The notes beneath the pieces were generated by a model. It was not told the DNA's origin and searched no databases. It saw nothing but the letters and a program-made list of their open reading frames with translations. Shown piece by piece: positions 54,461 through 62,439 of a stretch of 64,000 bases of DNA. Source of the DNA: Streptosporangiaceae bacterium. GTDB lineage: Bacteria; Actinomycetota; Actinomycetes; Streptosporangiales; Streptosporangiaceae. The position numbers and the translations under genes were made by a program. The stretch spans positions 18,638 through 82,637 of the forward strand of contig JAFAZE010000015.1 of assembly GCA_019239975.1 (NCBI GenBank). Direction: 5' to 3'. Numbering within the stretch: the stretch's first letter is position 1; every line of letters starts with the position of its first letter.

Positions 54461-55819
54461 TTATCTCCCGCCGTACCGCTGGCCGGGGTAGGAGGGCTGC
54501 TGTCCCCGGCGCGGCGGCTGCGGCTGCGGCGCCGGCCGGCCACGGGGTGCCGGGCCGGCGGCGGGCGCGCGCGACGGGTACCCACCGGGCTGCGGCGCGG
54601 ACCGCGCCGGCCCCCGCCCCGGCTCCGGGGCGGGAATCCCGGAGGCCCGGGATCGCGGCTCGGGCGCCGGAGCCTGCGCACGGGAGGCGGGTGGCTGCTC
54701 ATCCGGAGACTCCGCGGGCGCCGCGGGCGCCGCCGGTATCGCGCGCTGGGACTGCTGAGCGGCCGACGGGACGGGCGCGACCTTCGCGTACTTCAGCCGC
54801 AGCTCGATGATGTTGGTCGCGAGCACGCACGATCTGCGCTCGGCGGCGAACCGAAGAATATGCGGCTGCCGCTCATGGCTCTCGAACGCCGCGCGGTCTC
54901 GGTAAATCTCATAGAAGATCCGCTGCATTGGCGCCTTCGGGACGACATGAATGACGAAGACAAGCGTGCCGGGTTCGGCGGTGCGAACACCTTCCGCCGC
55001 CTGCTCGGCAAGCCGGTCAAAATCGGCAACCTTGTCGTCGAGCAGCGTGAAAATCGAAATCCTGCCATAGGGCCGCGACGATCCCGTGTTCGTGCCACCC
55101 CCGGATGCGCTCGCCGCTCCCGCGGAAGTGAATTCCGCGTCCGCGGTATCCGCGTCCCGTTGCGCTGACAAGCGCCCGTACTGTGCCGTCGGGGTGGCCG
55201 CCGGAAAATCCTGCGCGGAACGCCCGGTCCCGGCGGTAAGCGAATCTTCCTTATCGCCCGGCACGGCGGGCGGGTAGGGCTGCGTGCCCGGGATACGGGT
55301 ACCCGGAGGCGGCCCGTACCCGCCGTTCGCGCGCACACCATCCCCGGGGGCATCCGGATAACCAGGTTCGCGGTATCCGCTGTCCGGGTACGCGGTCCGC
55401 CGGTAACCGGAACCGCGACGGTCAGCGCCGGCATGCGGGGAGGCGGGAGAGGCGGGAGAAGCCGTGCCTGAATACGGGGGCGCGGGATAGGCCGCGCTGG
55501 GATACCCCGAGCCGGGGGGCGCGGGGTCCTGGTAACCGGAATCCCGGTAACCGTTGTCCCGGTAACCGTTGTCCCGGTAACGGTCCCCCGGATAACCGGC
55601 CTCCGCGTAGCCGCCCGCGGGATAGCGGGCATCCGGACGGCCATCCGCGCGCCGCGGGTAGCCGTCGCGCGCGGCCGTCGCCGGCCAGCCGGCAGCGGCC
55701 CGGCCATCGTCCCGCGGTGCGCGGTCCCGGTCGGGGGCGCCGGGCCGGCCGCGTTCGTCCCGCGCGGCATCGTCCCACGATCCGTCGCGGTTCCGGTCGC
55801 GACCCCGCCGACCTCTCAT
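54461..55819 (-). CDS. ABM-fold (dimeric alpha-beta barrel) domain inside a long disordered protein
   Basis: 452 residues. The central domain (about 245-345, RISIFTLLDDKVADFDRLAEQAAEGVRTAEPGT onward, ending near LRLKYAKVAP) is an antibiotic-biosynthesis-monooxygenase-like dimeric barrel with the EPGTL and FYEIYRDRAAFESH motifs of quinol monooxygenases and haem-degrading relatives. Both flanks are disordered: an N-terminal Arg/Asp/Tyr/Gly tail with RDNGYRDNGYRDSGY repeats and a C-terminal Pro/Ala/Gln tail. Cotranscribed with the glutaredoxin-like gene and rex. A redox or haem-linked role is plausible from context only. Confidence 0.78.
   Translation of the reverse strand: MRGRRGRDRNRDGSWDDAARDERGRPGAPDRDRAPRDDGRAAAGWPATAARDGYPRRADGRPDARYPAGGYAEAGYPGDRYRDNGYRDNGYRDSGYQDPAPPGSGYPSAAYPAPPYSGTASPASPASPHAGADRRGSGYRRTAYPDSGYREPGYPDAPGDGVRANGGYGPPPGTRIPGTQPYPPAVPGDKEDSLTAGTGRSAQDFPAATPTAQYGRLSAQRDADTADAEFTSAGAASASGGGTNTGSSRPYGRISIFTLLDDKVADFDRLAEQAAEGVRTAEPGTLVFVIHVVPKAPMQRIFYEIYRDRAAFESHERQPHILRFAAERRSCVLATNIIELRLKYAKVAPVPSAAQQSQRAIPAAPAAPAESPDEQPPASRAQAPAPEPRSRASGIPAPEPGRGPARSAPQPGGYPSRAPAAGPAPRGRPAPQPQPPRRGQQPSYPGQRYGGR
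55531..55590. repeat. Four 15-bp tandem repeats inside the ABM-protein gene
   Basis: Units GGTAACCGGAATCCC, GGTAACCGTTGTCCC (twice) and GGTAACGGTCCCCCG. On the coding strand they give the repeated RDNGY/RDSGY motif, so copy number can change without frameshift. Confidence 0.8.
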
Positions 55820-56462
55820 AGCCGCCTCGCTTTCGGAGTGTCCGCCGGGGTGTCCGCCGTCGCCTGGTCCGTGACCGGGCAGGTGGCGACCGTCATGCCG
55901 CCCACGATCGTGAGCACGGCCGGCGCCGGGAAGGTGCCGAACTCACGGCCCCGCCGCGGGTGACCGCCCCGGCGAAGCCGAGGGGCGGCCCGGGCGGTGC
56001 GGCAGGTTGGGGCGCCGAGCCGGACAGCACGGAACGTCAGCAAGCCGAACCCCTCGGTGAATCCAGCGGTCCGCGCGGCCGGTGAGACCGCGCGGGCGAG
56101 CGCAGCGCGGCCCTTGGGGCGCGATCCGTCCGCGGCTGGTGTATGCGCTGGCCTGCCAGCAGGCCAGCGACCGCGGCGAGCACGCCCGCAGAACCGGCCA
56201 GAACGGAGATAGACATCAGCTTCTATGGTGCCCGAAGCCGCTGGCTCCCGGGGCTGTATTGGCCCCCTGGGAGGTGCTGGCCGGCCGGGCGCCCCGCGGG
56301 ACCGCCCTGCCAGCTCAGGTGGCCGCCGTGGAATCGCGCGACCGGAGGGCGGCCGGCCCTCCCGGATCGCGCGATCGCGGCCGTGCCTTCAGGCACCGCC
56401 GTCCATCAGAACTCACCGCCGGGAGGGCGGCGCCGGGCCGGCGGCGAGCAGGGACGGCAGGG
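55820..56462. other. Intergenic region between bS22 and the ABM-domain gene
   Basis: About 640 bp without a convincing gene. It contains GC-rich dyads such as CCGCCGGGAGGGCGGCGCCGG (56,418-56,438 area) that could end bS22 transcription, and the promoter for the ABM-grx-rex-hem operon. A minus-strand frame ending at 55,816 overlaps the next start (ATGA) but has no conserved look. Confidence 0.35.
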
Positions 56463-56561
56463 CTACTTCTTGTTCCTGCGCTGGATGCGCGTCTTCTTCA
56501 GAAGCTTGCGGTGCTTCTTCTTCGCCATCCGCTTGCGTCGCTTCTTGATGACGGAGCCCAT
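56463..56561 (-). CDS. bS22 / AURKAIP1-COX24-type mini ribosomal protein
   Basis: 32 residues: it opens MGSVIKKRRKRMAKKKHRKL and ends KKTRIQRRNKK, one of the smallest and most basic bacterial proteins. The actinobacterial bS22 class binds the small ribosomal subunit near the decoding region. Start ATG 56561. A terminator hairpin separates it from the upstream HTH gene, so it has its own promoter. Confidence 0.93.
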   Translation of the reverse strand: MGSVIKKRRKRMAKKKHRKLLKKTRIQRRNKK

Positions 56562-56860
56562 CAGGCCACCACTCTCCTCGGCATCACGGCAGACGGGCAC
56601 GCCATCGCGCTCGCCCGGTGGGGGCGGCCGGGCACACGCCCGAAAATGTGAGACTGCGCGAGCGCCGATCGCTCGCGCAGTCTCCAAGAGTACCCGCTGC
56701 CGTGCGGCGCTACCGCGACCTGGCCCCGTTACGGCTGCCGGGGGCGCCGCGCCCCCTTGGCTCCGCAGAGCGGCAGCCGGGCAGAAAAGCTGGCCGTTCG
56801 TGCCCCGCCCGGGCGCGGCAGCGGTTCCGGTCCCCCGCCGCACGCGGCCAGCGGCAGTGG
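56562..56860. other. Intergenic region upstream of bS22
   Basis: About 300 bp, GC-rich, holding the hairpin at 56,650-56,684 and, between that and the start, the probable bS22 promoter. No gene seen. Confidence 0.3.
56650..56684 (-). terminator. Strong hairpin terminator after the HTH gene
   Basis: 15-bp perfect stem GAGACTGCGCGAGCG / CGCTCGCGCAGTCTC with a 5-nt loop. On the minus strand it is followed by ACATTTTCG, a short T-run. It ends the BldC-like HTH transcript before the bS22 gene. Confidence 0.75.
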
Positions 56861-57064
56861 TTACGTGGTACCGACGAAGGCGGCTCTGAGGTACTGGTTG
56901 ACCGCTTGTTCGGGAACCCGGAAAGAACGACCCACCCGGATCGCTTCCAGTTCGCCGGAGTGGACCAGGCGATACACGGTCATCTTTGACACTCGCATGA
57001 TCGTGGCCACTTCGGCAACGGTAAGGAATCTCACATCACTTAGGGGGGTTTCACTCGCCATCAT
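56861..57064 (-). CDS. BldC-like/excisionase-type HTH protein
   Basis: 67 residues from ATG 57064 (GGAAGAG upstream). A single MerR-like HTH: FLTVAEVATIMRVSKMTVYRLVHSGELEAIRVGRSFRVPEQAVNQYLRAAF. Widely conserved next to bS22 and proC-region genes in actinomycetes. Despite resemblance to phage excisionases there is no integrase nearby. Probably a small DNA-binding regulator. Confidence 0.9.
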   Translation of the reverse strand: MMASETPLSDVRFLTVAEVATIMRVSKMTVYRLVHSGELEAIRVGRSFRVPEQAVNQYLRAAFVGTT

Positions 57065-57270
57065 TGCTCTCTTCCGCGCGAAGCCGAGCACGCCTGACCG
57101 GATTCAGCGCACCAGTCACGTACGTCTCCAGGGTAAGTCCCGCACAGAAAAGAGCAACCCCTCCGATTAGCCTCATTGTTCTTACCGTGCCGGCGTGGCG
57201 GACCGCCGCTCGGGGTAGATCGGCGCAGCTCTCGCCGGAAAAACGCCGGAAAGAAGCACGTCACCGCCTG

Positions 57271-58449
57271 TTACACTCCGTGCAACAGCCCGTGCAGCGG
57301 AAAGACGGCGGCCTGGGTTCGCATGATCGAGCGGTCAACCGGATCGCCCGGATCCACGCCGGAACTAAAAGGCACATAGCTGGCGGGAGCGCCGTCGGTC
57401 ATCGTCTCCGGCGCCGTTTCACCGGTCCAGCCGCGGGCCTGTTCCCGCCACCCCGGCGGGGTGGGCGCCGCGGGGTCGACGGGCGTGCCCGCCGCGATGG
57501 CCAGCAGATGCGTCCACGACCTGGGCACCACCTGCACCAGCGCGTACCCGCCGCCGCCGGTGAGCAGCCACCGTCCGCCGGTGAGCTCGTGCGCGAGCTC
57601 ATGCAGCCTGAGCTGGGCGGATCGCTGCGCGTCCACGCTGAGCTCCAGGTGGGCGAGCGGGTCGAGCCGGTGGCTGTCGCAGCCGTGCTGGGACACCAGC
57701 ACCGCCGGCCTGAACGCCCGCAGCAGCGGCGGCACGATCGCCTCGAAGGCACGAAGCCAGCCCGCGTCACCGGTTCCCGCGGGCAGCGCCACGTTGACCG
57801 CGTAGCCGCGGCCCTCGCCGGCGCCGATCTCGTCCGGCAGCCCGGTGCCGGGGAACAGCGTGGCCGGGTGCTCGTGCAGGCTGATCGTGAGCACGCGCGG
57901 GTCGTCGTGGAACGCGGCCTGCACACCGTCGCCGTGATGCACGTCGACGTCCACGTACGCGACCCGCTCCGCACCCGCCGACAGCAGCCAGCGGATCGCG
58001 ATCGCCGGATCGTTGTACACGCAGAATCCGCTGGCGGACGAGCGCATCGCGTGATGCAGGCCGCCCGCGATGTTCGCCGCGTGCAGGGCCGGCCCGTCCC
58101 AGACGGCGCGGGCCGCCGCCAGCGTGGCGCCCGCCACGAGCGCGGAAGCCTCGTGCATCCCGGCGAACACCGGGTTGTCCGCCGTTCCGAGACCGTACGT
58201 CGCGTCCGCCGCACCGTCCCGCCCGGCCCGCCGCACGGCATCGATGTAAGCCGGATCGTGAACCAGCTCCAGTTCGGTATCCGAAGCGGGGTCAGGAACG
58301 CGGACGGTCACCGAGGACCCGGACAGCACCCCGAGCCCGCGGGCCAGCGCCATCGTGAGCGCGACCCGCACCGGCGCCAGCGGGTGACCCGGCCCGAAGT
58401 CATAGCTGATGAGCCTGTCGTCCCACATCACGCCCAGTGCGCCGGCCAT
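57271..58449 (-). CDS. Acetoin utilisation protein AcuC / class I-like deacetylase
   Basis: 392 residues. Metal-dependent histone-deacetylase fold: YDFGPGHPLAPVRV near the start, GGLHHAM, DVDVHHGDGVQAAF (zinc ligands), SQHGCDSHRLDPLAHL, TGGGGYALVQVVPRSW. It removes acetyl groups from protein lysines, such as acetyl-CoA synthetase, or small amines. It follows proC by 5 bp, the last gene of the fur-ygfZ-prodh-proC operon. Confidence 0.93.
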   Translation of the reverse strand: MAGALGVMWDDRLISYDFGPGHPLAPVRVALTMALARGLGVLSGSSVTVRVPDPASDTELELVHDPAYIDAVRRAGRDGAADATYGLGTADNPVFAGMHEASALVAGATLAAARAVWDGPALHAANIAGGLHHAMRSSASGFCVYNDPAIAIRWLLSAGAERVAYVDVDVHHGDGVQAAFHDDPRVLTISLHEHPATLFPGTGLPDEIGAGEGRGYAVNVALPAGTGDAGWLRAFEAIVPPLLRAFRPAVLVSQHGCDSHRLDPLAHLELSVDAQRSAQLRLHELAHELTGGRWLLTGGGGYALVQVVPRSWTHLLAIAAGTPVDPAAPTPPGWREQARGWTGETAPETMTDGAPASYVPFSSGVDPGDPVDRSIMRTQAAVFPLHGLLHGV

Positions 58450-58454
58450 GGGTA

Positions 58455-59249
58455 TCAGCCGCCGCCCAGTTCCCTGCCCCGGTCGCGCGCCGCCTCGATG
58501 GCCGCCAGGAACGCCGCGCGGACCCCGTGCTTCTCGAGCTCCCTGATGGCCGAGATGGTGGTCCCGCCAGGTGAGGTGACGGCCTCGCGCAGGATCACCG
58601 GGTGCTCGCGGGAGTCGCGCAGCATCGTGGCGGCGCCGTAGACCGCCTGGGTGACCATCTCCAGCGCCGTGCCGCGCGGCATGCCGAGCAGGATGCCGGC
58701 GTCGACCATCGACTCGACCAGGTAATACACGTAGGCAGGGCCGCTGCCGGACAGCGCGGTCGCCGCGTCCTGCTGAGACTCCGGGATGCGAAGCACCTTA
58801 CCCACCGGGCGCAGCAGGTCCTCGGCGCGCCTGAGGTGGTCCTCCCGGGCGTACGCCCCGGCGGAGATGACGCTCATCGCCTCGTCCACCAGAACCGGCG
58901 TGTTGGACATCACCCTGACCACCGGCACGTCGCCGGCGAGCCGCAGCTCGATGAACGACGTGGTGATCCCCGCCGCGACGGAGATCACGAGCTGGTCCGC
59001 GGACACGAACGGCGAGATCTCGCCGAGCAGCCGGTCCATGTCCTGCGGTTTGACGGCGATGACCAGGGTTTCCGCGGCCTTGGCGGCCCCCGCGGCGGCG
59101 AGCACCTCGACGCCGTAACGGTCGCGCAGCTCGGCGCCCCGCTCCTCCCGCCGGACCGCGGCGACCACGCCGGACCGGGGGCGGCCCGCCCGCAGCAGGC
59201 CGGAGATCAGCGCCTCGCCCATCTTGCCGGCGCCGAGTATCGCGATCAT
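58455..59249 (-). CDS. proC: Pyrroline-5-carboxylate reductase
   Basis: 264 residues. IAILGAGKMGEALISGLL binds NADPH; AVKPQDM, MSNTPVLVDEAMSVI and ALSGSGPAYVYYLVESMVDAGILLGMPR are signature blocks; TSPGGTT near the end is conserved. Makes proline from pyrroline-5-carboxylate. It shares an operon with proline dehydrogenase, the reverse step, suggesting a proline redox cycle or co-control. Confidence 0.96.
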   Translation of the reverse strand: MIAILGAGKMGEALISGLLRAGRPRSGVVAAVRREERGAELRDRYGVEVLAAAGAAKAAETLVIAVKPQDMDRLLGEISPFVSADQLVISVAAGITTSFIELRLAGDVPVVRVMSNTPVLVDEAMSVISAGAYAREDHLRRAEDLLRPVGKVLRIPESQQDAATALSGSGPAYVYYLVESMVDAGILLGMPRGTALEMVTQAVYGAATMLRDSREHPVILREAVTSPGGTTISAIRELEKHGVRAAFLAAIEAARDRGRELGGG

Positions 59250-59301
59250 GCTGTGCCTCCAGCTCGCCCGCGGGGGGCCTTGCGGGCGCCCCTCAGCTCG
59301 C

Positions 59302-60243
59302 TCATGAGCTTGACCTCAGCGAGCGCAGGAAGAACGCGACGTTGGCCGGCCGCTCGGCCAGCCGCCGGACCAGGTAGGCGTACCAGTCGTTGCCGTAGGG
59401 GAGGTAGACCCGCACCTTCGCCCCGCTCGCGGCGAGCCGCCGCTGCTCGTCCGGCCGGATCCCGTAGAGCATCTGGTACTCGAAGCTGCCGGGGGCGCGC
59501 CGCAGGCCCAGCGCCGACGCTATCCGGATCAGCCGCGGGTCATGCGTGGCGACCATCGGATACCCAGGTCCCTCCATCAGGATCCGCAGGCAGCGGGCGT
59601 ATGACCGGTCAACGTCGTGGCGGGAGGTGAACGCCTCCGCTTCCGGTTCGCTGTAGGCGCCCTTGCACAGCCGCACCCGGGTGCCGGGCGCGGCCAGGGC
59701 GCGGCAGTCCGCTTCGGAGCGCCGGAGGGCGGACTGCACGACACAGCCGAGGTCCCCGAACTCCGCGCGCAGCTGCGACGCCACCCGCAACGTAGCGTCG
59801 ACCGCCGTGTGATCCTCGGCGTCGAGGGTCACCGTGGTCCCGGCGTCGCGCGCGGCCGCGCAGATCCGCGCGATGTTCCCGGTGGCGGTCCGCTCACCGC
59901 CGGCGGGCAGGAACAGCCCGACCGCCGTCGGCTTGACCGAGACCTCGACCGCCCCGCCCTGTGTCAGGCCCTCGGCGGCGAGCTTGCCGAGCAGCTGGAC
60001 GTACTCGTCGGCGACGGCGGCGGCCCGGCCGGCGTCCGTCGTGTCCTCGCCCAGGTAGTCGAGCGTGACCAGCAGGTTCTCGGCCCGGAGCTGGCGCGCG
60101 ACCCGGACCGCGTCGCCCGTGGTATCCCCCGCCACGTACCTGCCGACGATCGCGCGGGTCCGTGGCATCGCGGTGACGAACCTGTGAATCTGCTCGCTGG
60201 CGGAAACCGCCAGCATTGCCCGGCGCAGCACTGCGTCCTCCAA
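59302..60243 (-). CDS. Proline dehydrogenase (monofunctional)
   Basis: 313 residues, TIM-barrel FAD enzyme of the short PRODH class: DYLGEDTTD, VSVKPTAVGLF, TLDAEDHTAVD, RLCKGAYSEPE, ATHDPRLIRIA and EYQMLYGIRPDEQRRL. It oxidises proline to pyrroline-5-carboxylate and passes electrons to quinones at the membrane. Gap of 8 bp after the ygfZ gene. Confidence 0.95.
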   Translation of the reverse strand: MEDAVLRRAMLAVSASEQIHRFVTAMPRTRAIVGRYVAGDTTGDAVRVARQLRAENLLVTLDYLGEDTTDAGRAAAVADEYVQLLGKLAAEGLTQGGAVEVSVKPTAVGLFLPAGGERTATGNIARICAAARDAGTTVTLDAEDHTAVDATLRVASQLRAEFGDLGCVVQSALRRSEADCRALAAPGTRVRLCKGAYSEPEAEAFTSRHDVDRSYARCLRILMEGPGYPMVATHDPRLIRIASALGLRRAPGSFEYQMLYGIRPDEQRRLAASGAKVRVYLPYGNDWYAYLVRRLAERPANVAFFLRSLRSSS

Positions 60244-60251
60244 CCTCCTCG

Positions 60252-61523
60252 CTACATCAGCCTGCGCTGGCCCACCGGGGGCGGCAGGCTATCGCGCCGC
60301 AGCGTGACCTCGACGTTCGCGCCCGCGTCGGGCGCGATGATCACCTCCTGCGCCGCGGCGATCCCGTCCGCAAGCAGCGTAGCGTCCACCGGTACCGTGC
60401 GCCTGATCAGGGCCAGCCCGATCGGCCCCTGCTCGAAGTGAAGCGCCGACGATCCGGCGAACCCCACCCGGGTTCCGTCGGCCGTCACCACCGGGGCGCC
60501 ATGCCCGGGCAGCCGGTCCACGCTGCCGTCCAGGTCGAGGAAGACCAGCCGCCGTGGCGGGTGCCCCAGGTTGTGGACCCTGGCCACCGTCTCCTGCCCC
60601 CGGTAGCACCCCTTGCCGAGGTGAACGGCGGTCTCGATCCAGCCGGCCTCGTGCGGCAGCGTCTTGTGGTCGGTGTCGACCCCGAGCCGCGGTACCCGCG
60701 CGGCGATCCGCGCCGCCTCGAACGCCCACATCCCGGCCGGCGCCGCGTCCACCTGGGCGGCCGCTTCAGCGATCCGCTCGCGGGGGACGATCAGATCTAT
60801 ACCGAACGGGCCCGTGGTCCCCGCGACAGCCAGCGCCTTCGCCGCCTCCGCGTGCTTCGCGGCATCCGGTCCCGCGATGGTGAGCACCGCGTAGCCGCCG
60901 CTCACGTCCGCGATCTCGACGCGGAGCATGAACCGCATCGAATCGAGGAACCCGGCCAGCGCCGCGGCGGTGCCCGGCTCCACGTGCATCCAGACGGCGC
61001 TGCCGTCGTCGGTCAGCGTCAGGTGGTGTTCCACGTGGCCGTTCGGGCTGAGGATGAGGGCCTGCGCGGTGCTGCCCGCCGCGAGCCGCTCCAGGTGCTG
61101 GCTGGTCAGGCTGTGCAGCCAGGTCAGCCGGTCCGGGCCGCCGACGCGGACGACGCCGCGGTTCGACCGGTCCACGACGACCGCGCCCGTGGCCATGGTG
61201 CGCTGCTCGCGCACCGGATCCCCGTAGTGAGCGGCCACGCCCTCGTCCGGCCAGCCCGACGGAACCGCGCCGGCGGGCGGCCACGACCGGGCGCCCCCGG
61301 CAGCCGCCCCGCCCGCGCCCCCGCCGCTCCCGGCGGCTCGGGCGCCTTCGCTCCCGGCGGTCACGGGCGCCCCCGCACCTTCGTCCCCGGCGGCTCGGGC
61401 TCCTCCGGCCCCGGCGGCTCGGGATCCTCCGGCCCCGGCGGCCCCGGGCGCCCCCGCACCTTCGCTCCCGGCGCCCCCGGGCGCCGCCGGGCCTTCGCCG
61501 CCCGGGTTATCCCGCTGTTCCAT
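60252..61523 (-). CDS. ygfZ: YgfZ/GcvT-domain folate-binding protein
   Basis: 423 residues from ATG 61523 (GGAG upstream); the frame opens earlier. The first 90 residues are low-complexity Gly/Ala/Glu. The GcvT-like core follows, with the YgfZ signature KGCYRGQETVARVHNLGHPPRRLV (its Cys is essential in E. coli YgfZ). It supports Fe-S cluster assembly or repair. It begins about 23 bp after fur, linking iron and Fe-S genes. Confidence 0.92.
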   Translation of the reverse strand: MEQRDNPGGEGPAAPGGAGSEGAGAPGAAGAGGSRAAGAGGARAAGDEGAGAPVTAGSEGARAAGSGGGAGGAAAGGARSWPPAGAVPSGWPDEGVAAHYGDPVREQRTMATGAVVVDRSNRGVVRVGGPDRLTWLHSLTSQHLERLAAGSTAQALILSPNGHVEHHLTLTDDGSAVWMHVEPGTAAALAGFLDSMRFMLRVEIADVSGGYAVLTIAGPDAAKHAEAAKALAVAGTTGPFGIDLIVPRERIAEAAAQVDAAPAGMWAFEAARIAARVPRLGVDTDHKTLPHEAGWIETAVHLGKGCYRGQETVARVHNLGHPPRRLVFLDLDGSVDRLPGHGAPVVTADGTRVGFAGSSALHFEQGPIGLALIRRTVPVDATLLADGIAAAQEVIIAPDAGANVEVTLRRDSLPPPVGQRRLM

Positions 61524-61546
61524 AAATTCCGCTCCATACATTCCGC

Positions 61547-61990
61547 CTAGCCCCTCCGGCACTCGGCGCACCGCCCGAACACGGTGAGATGCGCCACATC
61601 CGTCTCGAAACCCTGCCCCTCGTCCAGCGCCGTGATCAGGGCGTGGATCGCGTCCGGGCTCACCTCGGTCACCCGGCCGCAGTCCTGGCAGACCAGATGA
61701 ACGTGATCCGCGTCACTGGCGAGGTGATAGGTCGGCGCGCCGTGCCCCAGGTGGGTGTGCGTGACGAGGCCCAGCTTGTCGAGAAGCTCGAGCGTCCGGT
61801 AGATCGTTGAGATGTTCACGCCACGCGCCGTCTGCTGGACCGAGGCGGCGATCTCCTCGGGCGTGGCATGGTCGAGTTTCGCGATGGCCTCGAGGACGAG
61901 CTGGCGCTGCGGGGTCACCCGGTAGCCGCGGGACCGCAACTCCGCGTCCCATGCCTGCGCCGCAAGCCGTACATCCCGGTCCTGCGCCAT
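61547..61990 (-). CDS. Fur-family transcriptional regulator
   Basis: 147 residues. Winged helix GYRVTPQRQLVLEAIAKLDHATPEEIAASV...NISTIYRTLELLDKLGLVTH; metal-binding DHVHLVCQDCGRVTEV and a C-terminal GRCAECRRG giving two CxxC pairs for structural zinc. Fur, Zur or Nur cannot be told apart safely. A -10-like TAGACT lies six bases before the ATG, so translation is probably leaderless. First gene of the ygfZ-prodh-proC-acuC operon. Confidence 0.93.
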   Translation of the reverse strand: MAQDRDVRLAAQAWDAELRSRGYRVTPQRQLVLEAIAKLDHATPEEIAASVQQTARGVNISTIYRTLELLDKLGLVTHTHLGHGAPTYHLASDADHVHLVCQDCGRVTEVSPDAIHALITALDEGQGFETDVAHLTVFGRCAECRRG

Positions 61991-62071
61991 GCCCAGAGTC
62001 TAGTTCGGCATCCCCGGGCCCACGCCCGTCCGCCGCCAGATGCGCGGTCCCGTGCGGCTGCGGGAAATTGT

Positions 62072-62100
62072 TTGCTATCGCGGCTCAGTGCACGTAATGT
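62072..62100 (+). promoter_or_regulatory. Promoter-like element of the small transcript
   Basis: TTGCTA (62,072-62,077) and TAATGT (62,095-62,100) are separated by exactly 17 bp, a good housekeeping sigma arrangement in an otherwise GC-rich region. Predicted start about 62,107. Confidence 0.45.
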
Positions 62101-62132
62101 GCGTGGTACGCGGAAAGGAGGTGGTCCGAAGT

Positions 62133-62171
62133 ATGCATAGATCTCGGACTTGCGAGGTGGCTGTCGGCTAG
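62133..62171 (+). CDS. Twelve-codon mini-ORF MHRSRTCEVAVG
   Basis: ATG follows the exceptionally strong Shine-Dalgarno by five bases and the frame stops at TAG 62,169-62,171, at the base of the next stem. One Cys and two Arg could allow amino-acid sensing. Whether the peptide or the act of ribosome loading matters cannot be told. Confidence 0.45.
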   Translation: MHRSRTCEVAVG

Positions 62172-62246
62172 CCGCCCTCCCGCCGACGGTGCCTTTGGGC
62201 ACTAACCCCGCGGGGCGGCGGCGGGCTATTTCCAGGCATACACCGG

Positions 62247-62310
62247 ACCCCCGGGCTGACCGGCCTTGTCCAGCCGGTCCCGCGAAAGCGTGAGTCGCCC
62301 GGGGGTTTTA
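62247..62310 (+). terminator. Three-helix Rho-independent terminator
   Basis: Perfect 10-bp outer stem, inner 7-bp hairpin (62,258-62,279) and a GAAA-tetraloop hairpin (62,281-62,290), followed by GTTTTA. Orientation is plus strand. Confidence 0.7.
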
Positions 62311-62420
62311 GCTGTCTCTCTATCTCCCCCCACTCGCTCCCTCTCTTCCCCGGCTCCGCCGCTCGTGTCCGGGCGCGCGCTTTGGCTCGTGCGGCCCCCC
62401 TTCCCCCGCCCGCCTGTGCT

Positions 62421-62439
62421 GCGTGGCGTCAGGCCACGC
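62421..62439 (-). terminator. Hairpin spanning the nitrobindin stop codon
   Basis: GCGTGGC/GCCACGC stem of 7 bp with a 5-nt loop that contains the TGA stop on the minus strand. Possible terminator or translation-end structure; no T-run. Confidence 0.35.

Larger units (their letters stand above)
62107..62310 (+). ncRNA. Candidate structured small RNA / leader with mini-ORF
   Basis: About 200 nt. 5' end: AAAGGAGGTGGTCC (62,114-62,127), complementary to the 16S rRNA 3' tail with one G-U change. Middle: imperfect long stem TAGCC...GGCTA around inner hairpin GTGCC-TTTG-GGCAC. 3' end: a 10-bp stem ACCCCCGGGC/GCCCGGGGGT (62,247-62,256 and 62,297-62,306) closing a junction of GACCGGC/GCCGGTC and CGC-GAAA-GCG hairpins, then TTTTA. 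No plus-strand gene follows until 63,178, so it looks like an independent RNA rather than an attenuator. Name and function unknown. Confidence 0.5.
61991..62428. other. Intergenic region between fur and nitrobindin, holding a small plus-strand transcript
   Basis: 438 bp. Besides the fur promoter on the minus strand it contains, on plus, a promoter-like pair, a near-perfect Shine-Dalgarno, a 12-codon ORF, GC-rich dyads and a three-helix terminator, then C/T-rich sequence (62,310-62,410) with no obvious element. Confidence 0.5.

Noticed and set aside
55816..56043. 75-codon minus frame overlapping the ABM-gene start by ATGA
   Set aside because: Arg/Pro-rich low-complexity product, no SD, no recognisable fold; the overlap is likely chance.
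56861..57064. Excisionase of an integrated element
   Set aside because: It resembles phage excisionases but there is no integrase, no attachment-site repeats, and the gene belongs to a small BldC-like group near bS22.
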